NCBI GenBank assembly: GCA_009778065.1
Contig: WRKM01000009.1
Span: 1 to 64,000 of the forward strand
Origin: Oscillospiraceae bacterium
Lineage (GTDB): Bacteria; Bacillota; Clostridia; Oscillospirales; Ruminococcaceae
Direction: 5' to 3'
DNA: 64,000 bases
The notes beneath the pieces are model-generated. The model had not been told where the DNA came from and made no database searches. It was given only the letters and a program-made list of their open reading frames with translations. The position numbers and the translations under genes were made by a program. Below, in pieces: positions 6,112 to 14,505 of this stretch (the first letter of the stretch is position 1; each line of letters starts with the position of its first letter).

Positions 6112-7989
6112 TTAACCGGCGGCTACGGATAAAGTCTCAAACAATGAAACCGCCATATTGAACCCTGCACAAAAGATTATTCCCACCGCTGTCGGAATTA
6201 AAAACGCCGCCACCGTCCATTTCACACTTTTGGTTTCCTTAAGGATAGTAAGACAGGTGGTGGAGCAAGGGAAGTGCAGAAGAGTAAAAAGTGTTACCGA
6301 AACGGCTGTGACCCATGTCCAGCCATTTTGTATAAGCGATTCTTTAATATGCGATAATTCTGTCGGCTCGATAAGTGTACCCGTCGACATATAACACATT
6401 AAAATCAGCGGTAAAACAATCTCGTTAGCGGGAAAAGCGAGAATAAACGCGAGAATGATTACGCCGTCCATTCCGAGTATATGCCCTACGGGGTCAAGCG
6501 CGGTTGAAATAATCACGAGCAGGGTAGAACCGTCTGCTCCTAAGTGCAGGTTGGCAAGAAGCCAGATTATAAGCCCGGCGGGTGCGGCGACGATGACTGC
6601 CCGTCCAAGCACAAGCAATGTACGGTCAAGGATTGAACGGATTAAAACCTTTATAATCTGCGGTCTGCGATAAGGCGGTAACTCAAGCGTAAAAGAACTC
6701 GGTAAGCCTTTTAAAATCGTAAGCGACAAGAACCGCGAAACGATTAAAGTAACCGCAACACCGAGAATTATAACAGCAGTCAATATTAAAGCGGCTGTCA
6801 GCGTTTTAAAAAAACCGCCTGTTACTCCCGTGAAAAAAATGTATATTATTATAAGAAGAAAAGGAAACCGTCCGTTACAGGGGACAAAAACATTTGTTAA
6901 AATCGCGATAAGTCTTTCACGCGGACTGTCAATAATCCGCGTACCAATTACACCGCAGGCATTACATCCAAACCCCATACACATCGTAAGTGCCTGTTTT
7001 CCGCATGCGTTAGCCTTCTTAAAAAACCTATCTAAATTAAATGCAATTCGCGGCAGATACCCCAAATCTTCAAGTAGTGTAAAAAGCGGAAAGAAAATAG
7101 CCATTGGCGGGAGCATAACCGACACAACCCAAGTTAAAACACTGAAAACCCCGTCAATCAACAGCCCCGAAAGCCAAGCGGGCAGGGCAGAACATAGGTT
7201 TTTAAGCGGCTCATACAACCACCCGAAACCCTTAGCGAGTAACTCCGACGGATAATTTGAGCCTACTATTGTCAACCAAAAAATAAAAGCGAAGAAAAAA
7301 GCCATAACGGGAATCCCTGTTAATTTGTTCGTTAAAAAACGGTCTGCTTTTCCGAAACGATTTTGCGATTTTTCAAATAAAACGCATTGCGAGCTGATTT
7401 TCTCAGCAGTAAGCACATAATGACGGGCGAGTGCGTCAGCGTCCTCTAAATTGGAGATTTCACGCTGTATTACATCATTCTTTAAAAACTCAATTTCTAT
7501 CGCACCGAGAAGGCTGTCTAACCCCTTTCGCTTCCTTGCGGCTGTGAGCAAAACAGGAATACCGAGCAGTTCCGAGAGCCGCTTTTCATCGACCTGTATG
7601 CCCTTGCGTTCCCCCTCGTCCATGAAATTAACGCACAAAACTGTACGCGGTGCGATTTCGATAATCTGTAAGGCTAAATTAAGGTTACGTTCAAGGCAGG
7701 AAATATCACAGATAATTACAACAACGGCAGATGTATGTGATTTTATATAATCCCGCGCGATTTCTTCCTCCTTTGAACGCGCCATAAGCGAATATGTACC
7801 GGGTAAGTCCGTTACCTTATACTTTATATCGTTATAAATACAAAAACCCGAAGCAAGCTCGACGGTTTTGCCGGACCAGTTACCCGTATGCTGTTTCAGC
7901 CCTGTAAGCGAGTTGAAAACCGTTGATTTCCCGACGTTAGGGTTCCCCGATAAAACAATTTCACGTTCCAAAACACCCGCCCCCTTCAT
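6112..7989 (-). CDS. feoB: Ferrous iron transport protein B (FeoB)
   Basis: A 625-residue membrane GTPase for Fe2+ uptake. The N-terminal G domain shows G1 GNPNVGKS at ~14-21, G2 HTGNWSGKTVE, G3 DLPGTYS and G4 NFMD (the FeoB-type NxxD). A helical spacer follows, then about eight membrane segments with two Gate (nucleoside-recognition) domains, including MCMGFGCNACGV, a conserved Cys-containing stretch. No feoA is adjacent, and the protein is at the short end for FeoB because it ends soon after the last membrane helix. ATG 7989 gives a normal N-terminus. No Fur box was identified upstream. Confidence 0.9.
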   Translation of the reverse strand: MKGAGVLEREIVLSGNPNVGKSTVFNSLTGLKQHTGNWSGKTVELASGFCIYNDIKYKVTDLPGTYSLMARSKEEEIARDYIKSHTSAVVVIICDISCLERNLNLALQIIEIAPRTVLCVNFMDEGERKGIQVDEKRLSELLGIPVLLTAARKRKGLDSLLGAIEIEFLKNDVIQREISNLEDADALARHYVLTAEKISSQCVLFEKSQNRFGKADRFLTNKLTGIPVMAFFFAFIFWLTIVGSNYPSELLAKGFGWLYEPLKNLCSALPAWLSGLLIDGVFSVLTWVVSVMLPPMAIFFPLFTLLEDLGYLPRIAFNLDRFFKKANACGKQALTMCMGFGCNACGVIGTRIIDSPRERLIAILTNVFVPCNGRFPFLLIIIYIFFTGVTGGFFKTLTAALILTAVIILGVAVTLIVSRFLSLTILKGLPSSFTLELPPYRRPQIIKVLIRSILDRTLLVLGRAVIVAAPAGLIIWLLANLHLGADGSTLLVIISTALDPVGHILGMDGVIILAFILAFPANEIVLPLILMCYMSTGTLIEPTELSHIKESLIQNGWTWVTAVSVTLFTLLHFPCSTTCLTILKETKSVKWTVAAFLIPTAVGIIFCAGFNMAVSLFETLSVAAG

Positions 7990-8219
7990 TCCCTATTTTA
8001 TACAAGGGTATGAAAAGGACGGGCTTAAAAATGCAAAAAGATTCGGGATAGTATGTTATATAACATAAATTATATTTAACTATATTATTCTAAATCGTTT
8101 TTATCCATAAATCGCCACCGCAAAGGAAATAAACGCAACCACGGTCATTTTCCGTTAGGTCACGAACAAGCACAATCTCTACACTTGTTTTTCTTATTGC
8201 GAAAAAATATTTCAATAAA
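7990..8219. other. Intergenic region feoB-mcrC with no confident gene
   Basis: 230 bp of AT-rich DNA between the feoB start and the mcrC stop. On the minus strand a 41-codon frame (8090-8215, TTG start) reads through VRDLTENDRG and GGDLWIK; it lacks a ribosome site and I do not call it a gene. No clear terminator for mcrC was seen. The feoB promoter should lie at the left end, but no strong match was found. Confidence 0.4.
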
Positions 8220-9293
8220 TCACCCCCAATCTTTATATTCAACATCTACAAATATATCTCTCAAATTCTTCTGCAACTCGTTTTTTATATCTTTAAACTC
8301 TTGATTTAAATTTATCGTCCGCACATAGAAATAATGCCCGAATATGGAGTGTTTGAGGCTGACGGGTTCGCCGCCAACTTGCGGATATAGGAGCATACCG
8401 CTTATAGTTTTATCAGGAGTACTCTTTGCCATGTTCATAACATAAGCAAATATCTGATAGAGGTCAGCAGATTTTGTTGTTTTATTATCATTATGGGGAT
8501 TGCTCTGTAGGGTTATTTTTGAAAATTTTGTATCAATGATTAGTTTTTGCGCTTTGTCTGAAATAACCGTATCGGCACGCATATTCGGTGGCTTGTTGTA
8601 AACCTTGTCGCAATCTTCGCAATCCCAAACTATTTCCTTTTGAAAATGTACTTTATAACCGGAAACAAGATGCTTTTTGTAAAACTCATAGACGAATCGC
8701 TCAAACAATTCCGGTAGCAGTTTTTCGTCAATAGTCCGAAAATCTTTCTCGCCTTTGTCTTGATTTGCTAAAGCTTCATCACAAATAAGTTGGCAGAAAT
8801 ACAAGAGCGTGTTATAATGTGAATTGTTTCGATGAAACACATGGCTGTTCCATTTAATCGCACTTAATTCTATTGTAGCAATCTCGTTAAAATAAAGCAG
8901 AGTTCTCGATATGTCTTTTTTTATACGGCTGTTTATGGGGCGGCGTTTCAAATATAAAAGTGTCGATTTTATAATTTGATTAAAATAAATGTCAGGACTG
9001 AATTCATCAAAATCGCAAACAGCTTTTGCATTTTGAAAAGAAAGTCTACGTATAGAACCGACTATATTTATTCTGCCCCTAATCGCCGTCAATTCTTCGA
9101 TTTGATTTACGTAACTTTTCAAAAACCCACGCTTTATTAAATCGCTTGTCCCGCATAAAAGTAAAGAAGCCAACAAGTCATAAATATTCTCGAACTCTTC
9201 TCGGTCAAGTCTCTCATATTCTTTTGATTTCAACATCTCAAAAACATATACGAGCATATGATAGACGTTCTTTATCGGAATAACACTACTCAT
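8220..9293 (-). CDS. mcrC: McrC: nuclease subunit of a McrBC modification-dependent restriction system
   Basis: A 357-residue McrC. A PD-(D/E)XK nuclease core is visible at about residues 239-258: MRADTVI supplies the first acidic residue and LIIDTKFSK supplies the D-x-K. The N-terminal half resembles the McrB-contacting domain of McrC (VYHMLVYVFEML near the start). In type IV systems McrC is the catalytic subunit that cuts modified foreign DNA when driven by the McrB motor. The start overlaps the mcrB stop by 4 bp (ATGA), which indicates coupled synthesis. Confidence 0.9.
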   Translation of the reverse strand: MSSVIPIKNVYHMLVYVFEMLKSKEYERLDREEFENIYDLLASLLLCGTSDLIKRGFLKSYVNQIEELTAIRGRINIVGSIRRLSFQNAKAVCDFDEFSPDIYFNQIIKSTLLYLKRRPINSRIKKDISRTLLYFNEIATIELSAIKWNSHVFHRNNSHYNTLLYFCQLICDEALANQDKGEKDFRTIDEKLLPELFERFVYEFYKKHLVSGYKVHFQKEIVWDCEDCDKVYNKPPNMRADTVISDKAQKLIIDTKFSKITLQSNPHNDNKTTKSADLYQIFAYVMNMAKSTPDKTISGMLLYPQVGGEPVSLKHSIFGHYFYVRTINLNQEFKDIKNELQKNLRDIFVDVEYKDWG

Positions 9294-11989
9294 TTTAATT
9301 TGTCCTTTGCTTCCTTTAACACATCTTCATCGTCAAAGAAATACTCATTTAACAATTCTTCGATTTCGTATTTTAAAATGCCTTCGATATCCTTTTGAGA
9401 AAATGGCTTTTTGGAACAGAAATAGCTGTGTCCGATTTGGTGTCCGATGTCGAGTTTCTTGGCAATGAAATCATTCAACTTCTTAATTTTTTCAATAATA
9501 GTTTCAGCTTCGTGGTAATTATTTTTGAAATCGGCAATAAATTGATGATGTTCAAAAACAGGCTCTATAGGGACAAAACTAAATCTGCGCCGCAAGGCAT
9601 AATCAATCATTGCAAGACTACGGTCGGCGGTGTTCATCATGCCAATGACATACACGTTTTCGGGAACATAGAAAGGTTCGCATGAATAAGTAAGTTTCAT
9701 TGAAAACTCTTCGCCGCGCTTGTCGTTTTCAAGCAAAAGCATAAGCTCCCCCATTACTTTTGAGAGATTCCCGCGATTTATTTCATCAATAATAAAAAAG
9801 CATTTATATTTGTCTGCTTCTTTTTGTAAATCTTCATCTTTGGAATTTATACAATTGATATATTCCTGCTCATATTTTTTTGCTTCATCGCAAAAGTTAT
9901 AAAAGACCCCCTGCTTTAATTCAAACCCACCATCTTCGCACGGTCTGTATCCCTCGATAAAATCTTCGTAGGAGTAGTTTTGGTGGAACTGAATCATCTC
10001 GATTTTTTCTTCATCTTTTGCCCCGATAATCGAATAGGCAAGCCGTTTCGCCATGTAGCTTTTACCGACACCGGGTGCGCCTTGCAAGATGATGTTCTTC
10101 TTGCGATTAAGCAACGCAACAATATCGTCGTATTTGTCGCTGTTAAAGTAAACTTCGAAGAGAAATTTATTTTTATCATACGACACAAATTCCTCATTAA
10201 AACTGCTTATTACAAATTTCCGCCTTTGCGTTGAATCTATGATTTTTATGCGTTTATCGGAATTGGGGCTACCGTCTTTATAGCTACTGAGTATTGCGTA
10301 AATGGATTGCCAAGGAGTTTTTCCAATTGTACTTAATTGCTCGTCCCAATCTTTGGATAAAGCATATTCCCATATTTCAATATCTGTCATGGGTTTTCGA
10401 GTATCTTCCAAAACTTTTATTGCTAACTCTTTAAGAGAAATAGCAGGTGTTGATATATCGTTATTAATTATTTCGCGATTAGGTAAATAAATACCCGATG
10501 TTTTTTTTAGGAAAGGGATAATATGGCTAAATGAAGCATGAATCCATCCGTCGTTAATTAAATATTGCTCTTTTTCTTTTAAACGCACTTTAATTTTATT
10601 TTTATGTTCATCAAAACTATCTCTCAAATTTTCCAGTTCGCTAATTATTTCGCTCATATCTGGAAAAGTAACGATTTCACCATATCCGAGATAATCGAAT
10701 GTCTTTTTTACTGCGTTTTTATATCTCGAACCATTTCTTTTTACACCGCTATTCTCAACATATATTCTAAATCTATCTAACAATTCGTTAATATTAATAA
10801 CTTGATTTGTAATAAAATTATCGATAATATTTGTAGTGTTTTTGCTAAAAATTTTATCTATATCTTCATCGTTAACCCTATTAATTTCATGTTGATAAAT
10901 TCCGTTTAATTTTACCTTAAGATTTTCGCTTGTTTCCCATTTTATATTAATAATATGCCCTAAATCTTTGTCGTATCTATAGCAATCAACAGCGTTTCCT
11001 GTCACTCTGCCTATAGACTTTATTTCGGAAGGAGTAGAGTATTTATAACTTGAAAAAAGAGCTATTTTGTCACCCTTTTTTATTTGTTTGAATGAAATAA
11101 ATTCAGATTGTTCTTTTTCGGTACGATTTGGCACTTTTTTGATATACTTTAAAAACTCATCCCATTTTTCGGTATTTAAAATACTTTCAGATAAATCATT
11201 ACCTCTAAAACGAGCATAGGCGTATAAATCTTCGGTCATAAATATATCTAAATCATTTTCGTGAGCATAGCAAAGCCAATACGAAATCTTCTCCGCCGAT
11301 TCGTGGTTGTTTTCCAACCAAGCGGTGCGAGAAAGCATGGGAAATGTATCAATTCCGTCACTCCCCAAAACTTTATATTTAACATCTTCGCATATTTTAA
11401 GATAGTTTTCACCACTTGGTATACCTTTGAATGTGAACCCCCTGTTTTTTAGATACGCTCTTGTATTCCCGTCAAGCGGTATGTAGCTGTTAGCCCTAAT
11501 CCAGTAAAGACCGCAGGTTGTAATCCATTTTGATACGGGTTGGGATATGACGAAATTAAATGCTTTTATGAAACGCGCTTTCAATTCATCGGTCGGATTA
11601 TCGGCAAAAAAAATGCTCGCTTCAAATAAATTCCATAGCTCGTCAATATGTTTTGTCCTATCGTAAGCTTTGCTACTGAAAAACCATGACTTCATATTAT
11701 TCAAAATCGGTATACCCTCAAACACTTTAGGGATAGGTGCAACAATGCCGAAGACCTCTGCGAAAGCTTCAAGTGTTTTAATGCGATTGCTGTCTTTAAT
11801 GCCGAGATTGAACATACCCATTGTCGTAAAAGGACACATATCATCTACATCGTGAAAATAATTTTTTCTCTCTGTACGTTCCAAAATGCCTTTAATTATC
11901 GTAAGCAATTCATCCCGATTATTTTTATAAGGCAATAGTTTATTTGCCAACTCCGAATAAAAGGCTATCCAATCATAGGTTGCGTTCAT
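9290..11989 (-). CDS. mcrB: McrB: AAA+ GTPase motor of a McrBC system with HARE-HTH and EVE-like segments
   Basis: An 899-residue protein. The C-terminal third is the McrB AAA+ domain: Walker A GAPGVGKS at ~636, Walker B FFIIDEINRGN at ~730, and the signature GMMNTADRSLAMIDYALRRR at ~783. This is the GTP-driven translocase that recruits McrC. The N-terminal two thirds is unlike E. coli McrB. At ~297-352 FKQIKKGDKIALFSSY leading into a beta-rich stretch resembles an EVE/ASCH-type modified-base pocket. At ~515-597 a winged-helix segment (LKELAIKVLEDTRKPMTDIE) matches HARE-HTH, a domain linked to sensing modified DNA. These domain calls are by eye. Transcribed from the promoter at 12023-12051; RBS GGGAGG before ATG 11989. 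Confidence 0.85.
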   Translation of the reverse strand: MNATYDWIAFYSELANKLLPYKNNRDELLTIIKGILERTERKNYFHDVDDMCPFTTMGMFNLGIKDSNRIKTLEAFAEVFGIVAPIPKVFEGIPILNNMKSWFFSSKAYDRTKHIDELWNLFEASIFFADNPTDELKARFIKAFNFVISQPVSKWITTCGLYWIRANSYIPLDGNTRAYLKNRGFTFKGIPSGENYLKICEDVKYKVLGSDGIDTFPMLSRTAWLENNHESAEKISYWLCYAHENDLDIFMTEDLYAYARFRGNDLSESILNTEKWDEFLKYIKKVPNRTEKEQSEFISFKQIKKGDKIALFSSYKYSTPSEIKSIGRVTGNAVDCYRYDKDLGHIINIKWETSENLKVKLNGIYQHEINRVNDEDIDKIFSKNTTNIIDNFITNQVININELLDRFRIYVENSGVKRNGSRYKNAVKKTFDYLGYGEIVTFPDMSEIISELENLRDSFDEHKNKIKVRLKEKEQYLINDGWIHASFSHIIPFLKKTSGIYLPNREIINNDISTPAISLKELAIKVLEDTRKPMTDIEIWEYALSKDWDEQLSTIGKTPWQSIYAILSSYKDGSPNSDKRIKIIDSTQRRKFVISSFNEEFVSYDKNKFLFEVYFNSDKYDDIVALLNRKKNIILQGAPGVGKSYMAKRLAYSIIGAKDEEKIEMIQFHQNYSYEDFIEGYRPCEDGGFELKQGVFYNFCDEAKKYEQEYINCINSKDEDLQKEADKYKCFFIIDEINRGNLSKVMGELMLLLENDKRGEEFSMKLTYSCEPFYVPENVYVIGMMNTADRSLAMIDYALRRRFSFVPIEPVFEHHQFIADFKNNYHEAETIIEKIKKLNDFIAKKLDIGHQIGHSYFCSKKPFSQKDIEGILKYEIEELLNEYFFDDEDVLKEAKDKLK

Positions 11990-12022
11990 CTAAATCCCTC
12001 CCGTTTTTTCTTTGTACCCCTC

Positions 12023-12051
12023 ATTATACCAAAAAATACTTAATAAAACAA
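12023..12051 (-). promoter_or_regulatory. Promoter of mcrBC
   Basis: TTGTTT (12046-12051), 17 bp, TATAAT (12023-12028) on the minus strand, about 35 bp upstream of the mcrB ATG. It gives mcrBC its own start, separate from the HIRAN gene. Confidence 0.6.
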
Positions 12052-12088
12052 CCCTTTTTGGGAAAATTTTATTAAATTCTCCTCATAT

Positions 12089-12436
12089 TCATACATCGAA
12101 ACTACCTCTCTTTCTGTTATCGTTTACCCTGACAACTATTCTGAACTGGCGTTCGGGGTGTTCTTCGAGATTGCGATAGTTTATTTTCACTTCAAAAATG
12201 TTATCATGCCCGAAATAGAGATGTTTACTGACATAAAACGTCTTTGCTTTCGGAATGTAACCGAGTTTGGTTTCTCCAAAGTAAATCGCGACAGCATCGG
12301 GGTCGTGCGGGTTTTCCGAGTCTGATACAAGCGACACAGACGTTCCGAGCTGAAGTTCGTTTATAACGTCAAGCCCGTCATAGTAGGCGAACCCTGCGAT
12401 ATGGCAGTCAAACAAATTGCGGCTTCTTACGTACAT
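12089..12436 (-). CDS. HIRAN-domain protein
   Basis: 115 residues that are almost entirely one HIRAN domain: CHIAGFAYYDG, then LVSDSENPHDPDAVAIYF, and KLGYIPK are its conserved blocks. HIRAN domains bind the 3' ends of single-stranded DNA or damaged/stalled-fork DNA and are often fused to SNF2 helicases or nucleases. Here it is stand-alone, between a WYL regulator and mcrBC, so a role in sensing DNA for defence is a reasonable inference. AAGGAGG precedes ATG 12436. The only upstream DNA is the strong hairpin plus T8 that ends the WYL gene, so expression may depend on read-through. Confidence 0.8.
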   Translation of the reverse strand: MYVRSRNLFDCHIAGFAYYDGLDVINELQLGTSVSLVSDSENPHDPDAVAIYFGETKLGYIPKAKTFYVSKHLYFGHDNIFEVKINYRNLEEHPERQFRIVVRVNDNRKRGSFDV

Positions 12437-12451
12437 AATAAATTCCTCCTT

Positions 12452-12513
12452 GTAAAAAAAATATCGGACACTTCTTTTGCTACTTAAAGTATAGCAAATG
12501 ATGTGTCCGATAA
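12452..12513 (-). terminator. Long hairpin with T8 between the WYL and HIRAN genes (terminator or attenuator)
   Basis: The outer arms TATCGGACAC (12463-12472) and GTGTCCGATA (12504-12513) pair perfectly. Inside, TTTGCTA pairs with TAGCAAA. On the minus strand the stem is followed by eight Ts, then directly by the HIRAN ribosome site. It is a strong intrinsic terminator for the WYL gene that leaves no space for a separate HIRAN promoter. Confidence 0.75.
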
Positions 12514-12526
12514 AACGGATTTATAT

Positions 12527-13504
12527 TCATAGCCTATTTAAAAATTTCTTCGCTTGTGTTTTCAACTCGTCTTTAAGCTTCTGCGGCGAAACCACCTCGC
12601 AAAGCTCCCCGAACTGGAATAACCAACCGTAGAAAACGGGCGAGAGTGCGACATTAACCCTCACGGTGAAACAATCTTTGCCGTCGGGAATCATTCTCAC
12701 GTCTTTCCCGAAACGGTCTATAACTACCCCTGCGAGCTTGTTACTAACCCGCAGTTTTACATCAAGTTCCTCTCCGCCGTACATTCCAAAGACCTTTTTG
12801 GAATACTCCGCAAGGTCAAAATTGTCGGAAATAAGGCTTCGGTTTTCGTCTAATTTCTCTGTACCGCTCATTCTGTCTACCCTGTAATGGGTCAAGCCCT
12901 CGCGGTCGTCCGAGTGAGCAATTAAGTAATAATAACCTTCGCTCCATTCGAGTACAACAGGACTGACGACATATCGCTCGCCACCCCTGCGAAAAACCCG
13001 CTCTTTTTTTATATTGTAGTCGGAATACTTGAAGCTGATTTTCTTACCCTCTGAAATAGCTCCGTGGAGCGTATCAACACTGTAATAGATGCTTTCGTTC
13101 ATGTTTTTTACACGGTTTTGAATATAGACTTGTCGACGCAACTTTCCGGCGTTGTGGGTGCTTGTAAGGTTTTCGAGCTTCTTAATAAGCGTTTTCGATT
13201 TTCTTTCTGTGATAAATTTCGAGGCTTGAACTGCATCGGCAAGCAGTTTCAATTCGGGCAACTCAAAATCTCGTTCGGCGACATAGTACCCGAACGACTT
13301 TGATTTCTCCATGACAACGTCAATCCCGAATTGGCGTAAAGCTTCAATATCGTCGTAAATGGTCTTCCGCTCGGCTTTTATGTCGTAGGCGGCGAGTTTT
13401 GAAATCAGCTCATTGACTGACAAGAGGTTGTTTTCATCGGTCTGCGTGAGCAAAATCCGCATGAGGTAAAGGATTTTCAACTTTTGGTTGGTGGATTTGG
13501 GCAT
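12527..13504 (-). CDS. WYL-domain transcriptional regulator (YafY/DeoR-type HTH)
   Basis: 325 residues. The N-terminal ~75 residues form a winged helix-turn-helix (KLKILYLMRILL ... SVNELISKLAAYDIKAERKTIYDDIEALRQFGI). The WYL domain spans about 135-225, with EGYYYLIAHSDDREGLTHYRVDRM holding the ligand-binding positions. A WCX-type C-terminal extension follows. WYL regulators often control defence operons and may sense nucleic-acid or nucleotide ligands (BrxR and CapW are examples). Its position above HIRAN and mcrBC suggests it controls this island. Starts at ATG 13504 with GAGG upstream. Confidence 0.85.
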   Translation of the reverse strand: MPKSTNQKLKILYLMRILLTQTDENNLLSVNELISKLAAYDIKAERKTIYDDIEALRQFGIDVVMEKSKSFGYYVAERDFELPELKLLADAVQASKFITERKSKTLIKKLENLTSTHNAGKLRRQVYIQNRVKNMNESIYYSVDTLHGAISEGKKISFKYSDYNIKKERVFRRGGERYVVSPVVLEWSEGYYYLIAHSDDREGLTHYRVDRMSGTEKLDENRSLISDNFDLAEYSKKVFGMYGGEELDVKLRVSNKLAGVVIDRFGKDVRMIPDGKDCFTVRVNVALSPVFYGWLFQFGELCEVVSPQKLKDELKTQAKKFLNRL

Positions 13505-13534
13505 GGTGCTACCTCATTCTTTTTATAAGTATAT

Positions 13535-13567
13535 GTACATTATATCGTACAACGCTTAAAAAAGCAA
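13535..13567 (-). promoter_or_regulatory. Promoter and possible auto-operator of the WYL gene
   Basis: TTGCTT (13562-13567), 17 bp, TATAAT (13539-13544). Two GTAC tetramers flank the -10 (13535-13538 and 13547-13550), a candidate site for autoregulation. The operator idea is weak. Confidence 0.45.
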
Positions 13568-13580
13568 GTCCGGTGGTAAA

Positions 13581-13606
13581 ATAAAAAAGCGGTTTAACGC
13601 TTTTTA
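13581..13606. terminator. Bidirectional intrinsic terminator
   Basis: AAAAAGCG, a 6-nt loop and CGCTTTTT, with T-runs readable on both strands. On the minus strand it ends the transcript of the small gene at 13729. Confidence 0.7.
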
Positions 13607-13728
13607 TGTCTAAATGTTAATAAATTGTGAATTGTTTGAATATGATATTACGAGATTGAAGAACACGCATGGGTAGAATTAACTATATACCATCGGCGGG
13701 GAGTCCCCAAATGTAGTTTTGCGGGGTT

Positions 13729-13938
13729 TTAATTTGCTTTCATTTTATTAAGTTCTTCGAGTAGTAGTGTACCGTCTCCCTTATTTTTTTCCTCAAGAAA
13801 TTTAGCAATATTCATTGCGCCGTTAAAAGTCGTTCCATTAAAAAACGGAGGAATCTCTTCATTTGGCGGTAAAACCGTTTGCATAAAATGCTTTATGTAA
13901 TCAGGGTCTTTAAAATTTACAACTAAATCATTTTTCAT
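13729..13938 (-). CDS. Small protein of unknown function (69 aa)
   Basis: I do not recognise this protein. I start it at ATG 13938 because GAGGAGG lies 6 nt upstream; a longer frame to 13998 skips this excellent ribosome site. It is soluble, acidic in its centre and ends in a Lys-rich helix (FLEEKNKGDGTLLLEELNKMK). A perfect consensus promoter (14050-14078) is about 110 bp upstream, and a terminator follows at 13581, so it is a single-gene transcript. The promoter is a near copy of the one driving the toxin-like gene at 14502. It could be a small accessory or antitoxin-type protein; nothing in the sequence settles this. Confidence 0.55.
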   Translation of the reverse strand: MKNDLVVNFKDPDYIKHFMQTVLPPNEEIPPFFNGTTFNGAMNIAKFLEEKNKGDGTLLLEELNKMKAN

Positions 13939-14049
13939 GTTTTCCTCCTCAAAAATAAAATCATACTTTTCAGCGTTACTGCGAAACCAATCACTCATAA
14001 GATTTTCGAGTATTACTTACCATTACTTGTACGTAAAGTTAGTACTGTA

Positions 14050-14078
14050 ATTATAGCACTATTTTTAATCTTTGTCAA
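14050..14078 (-). promoter_or_regulatory. Consensus promoter, copy A
   Basis: -35 TTGACA (14073-14078), 17 bp, -10 TATAAT (14050-14055). The spacer is nearly identical to that of the promoter at 14953-14981, so the two are duplicated. Confidence 0.85.
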
Positions 14079-14210
14079 CTCCTTTTTGCACACTTCAAAC
14101 TCTCGGCGTAAATTTTCTGCCTGCCGCTGATGCTCCTTGACGGCGTGTTTGATTTCGCGGCTCTGTACGCATCGGCGAAAAGCTCCTGTCTTTTTGTTTT
14201 TTTGCAATAT

Positions 14211-14245
14211 TAAAAACAGCCCCTTTAAAAAGGCTGTCTTTATTT
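14211..14245 (-). terminator. Terminator of the two-gene unit 14269-14933
   Basis: On the minus strand GACAGCC ... GGCTGT forms a hairpin and is followed by T5. It lies 28 bp past the stop of the 78-residue gene. Confidence 0.7.
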
Positions 14246-14268
14246 GATTTTATTGTTTTAAAATACGA

Positions 14269-14505
14269 TTAGTACCATGCTTGAATTGCATCAATAGGGA
14301 GATTCTTTTTTTGAACATATTCCCTTATCCTTTTCATTGCGTTATGCCCGTATCTCCCAAATTCATCGTTTTCAGCACGTTCTGCAACTTCTGCTTCTCC
14401 CGTGCTTACGCTTGCATTAATTCTGCCCGGTTTTCCTTCCCCCTCGGGGATATAAAGATATACAACACTATCGTTTTTAAACTCGGTTAAAACTAATTTG
14501 TTCAT
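14269..14505 (-). CDS. Small partner protein of unknown function (78 aa)
   Basis: Unrecognised. It is a compact protein with an N-terminal beta strand pattern (VVYLYIPEGEGKPGRI) and a C-terminal helix ending in IDAIQAWY. It overlaps the upstream 143-residue gene by 4 bp (ATGA), and the pair has its own consensus promoter and its own terminator. That layout is the layout of a toxin-antitoxin or effector-immunity pair, with this as the smaller second gene. The pairing is seen in the sequence; the functional reading is an inference. Confidence 0.6.
   Translation of the reverse strand: MNKLVLTEFKNDSVVYLYIPEGEGKPGRINASVSTGEAEVAERAENDEFGRYGHNAMKRIREYVQKKNLPIDAIQAWY

Noticed and set aside
14013-14207. 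A 64-codon minus-strand frame
   Set aside because: It contains the consensus promoter at 14050-14078 and has no family or ribosome support.
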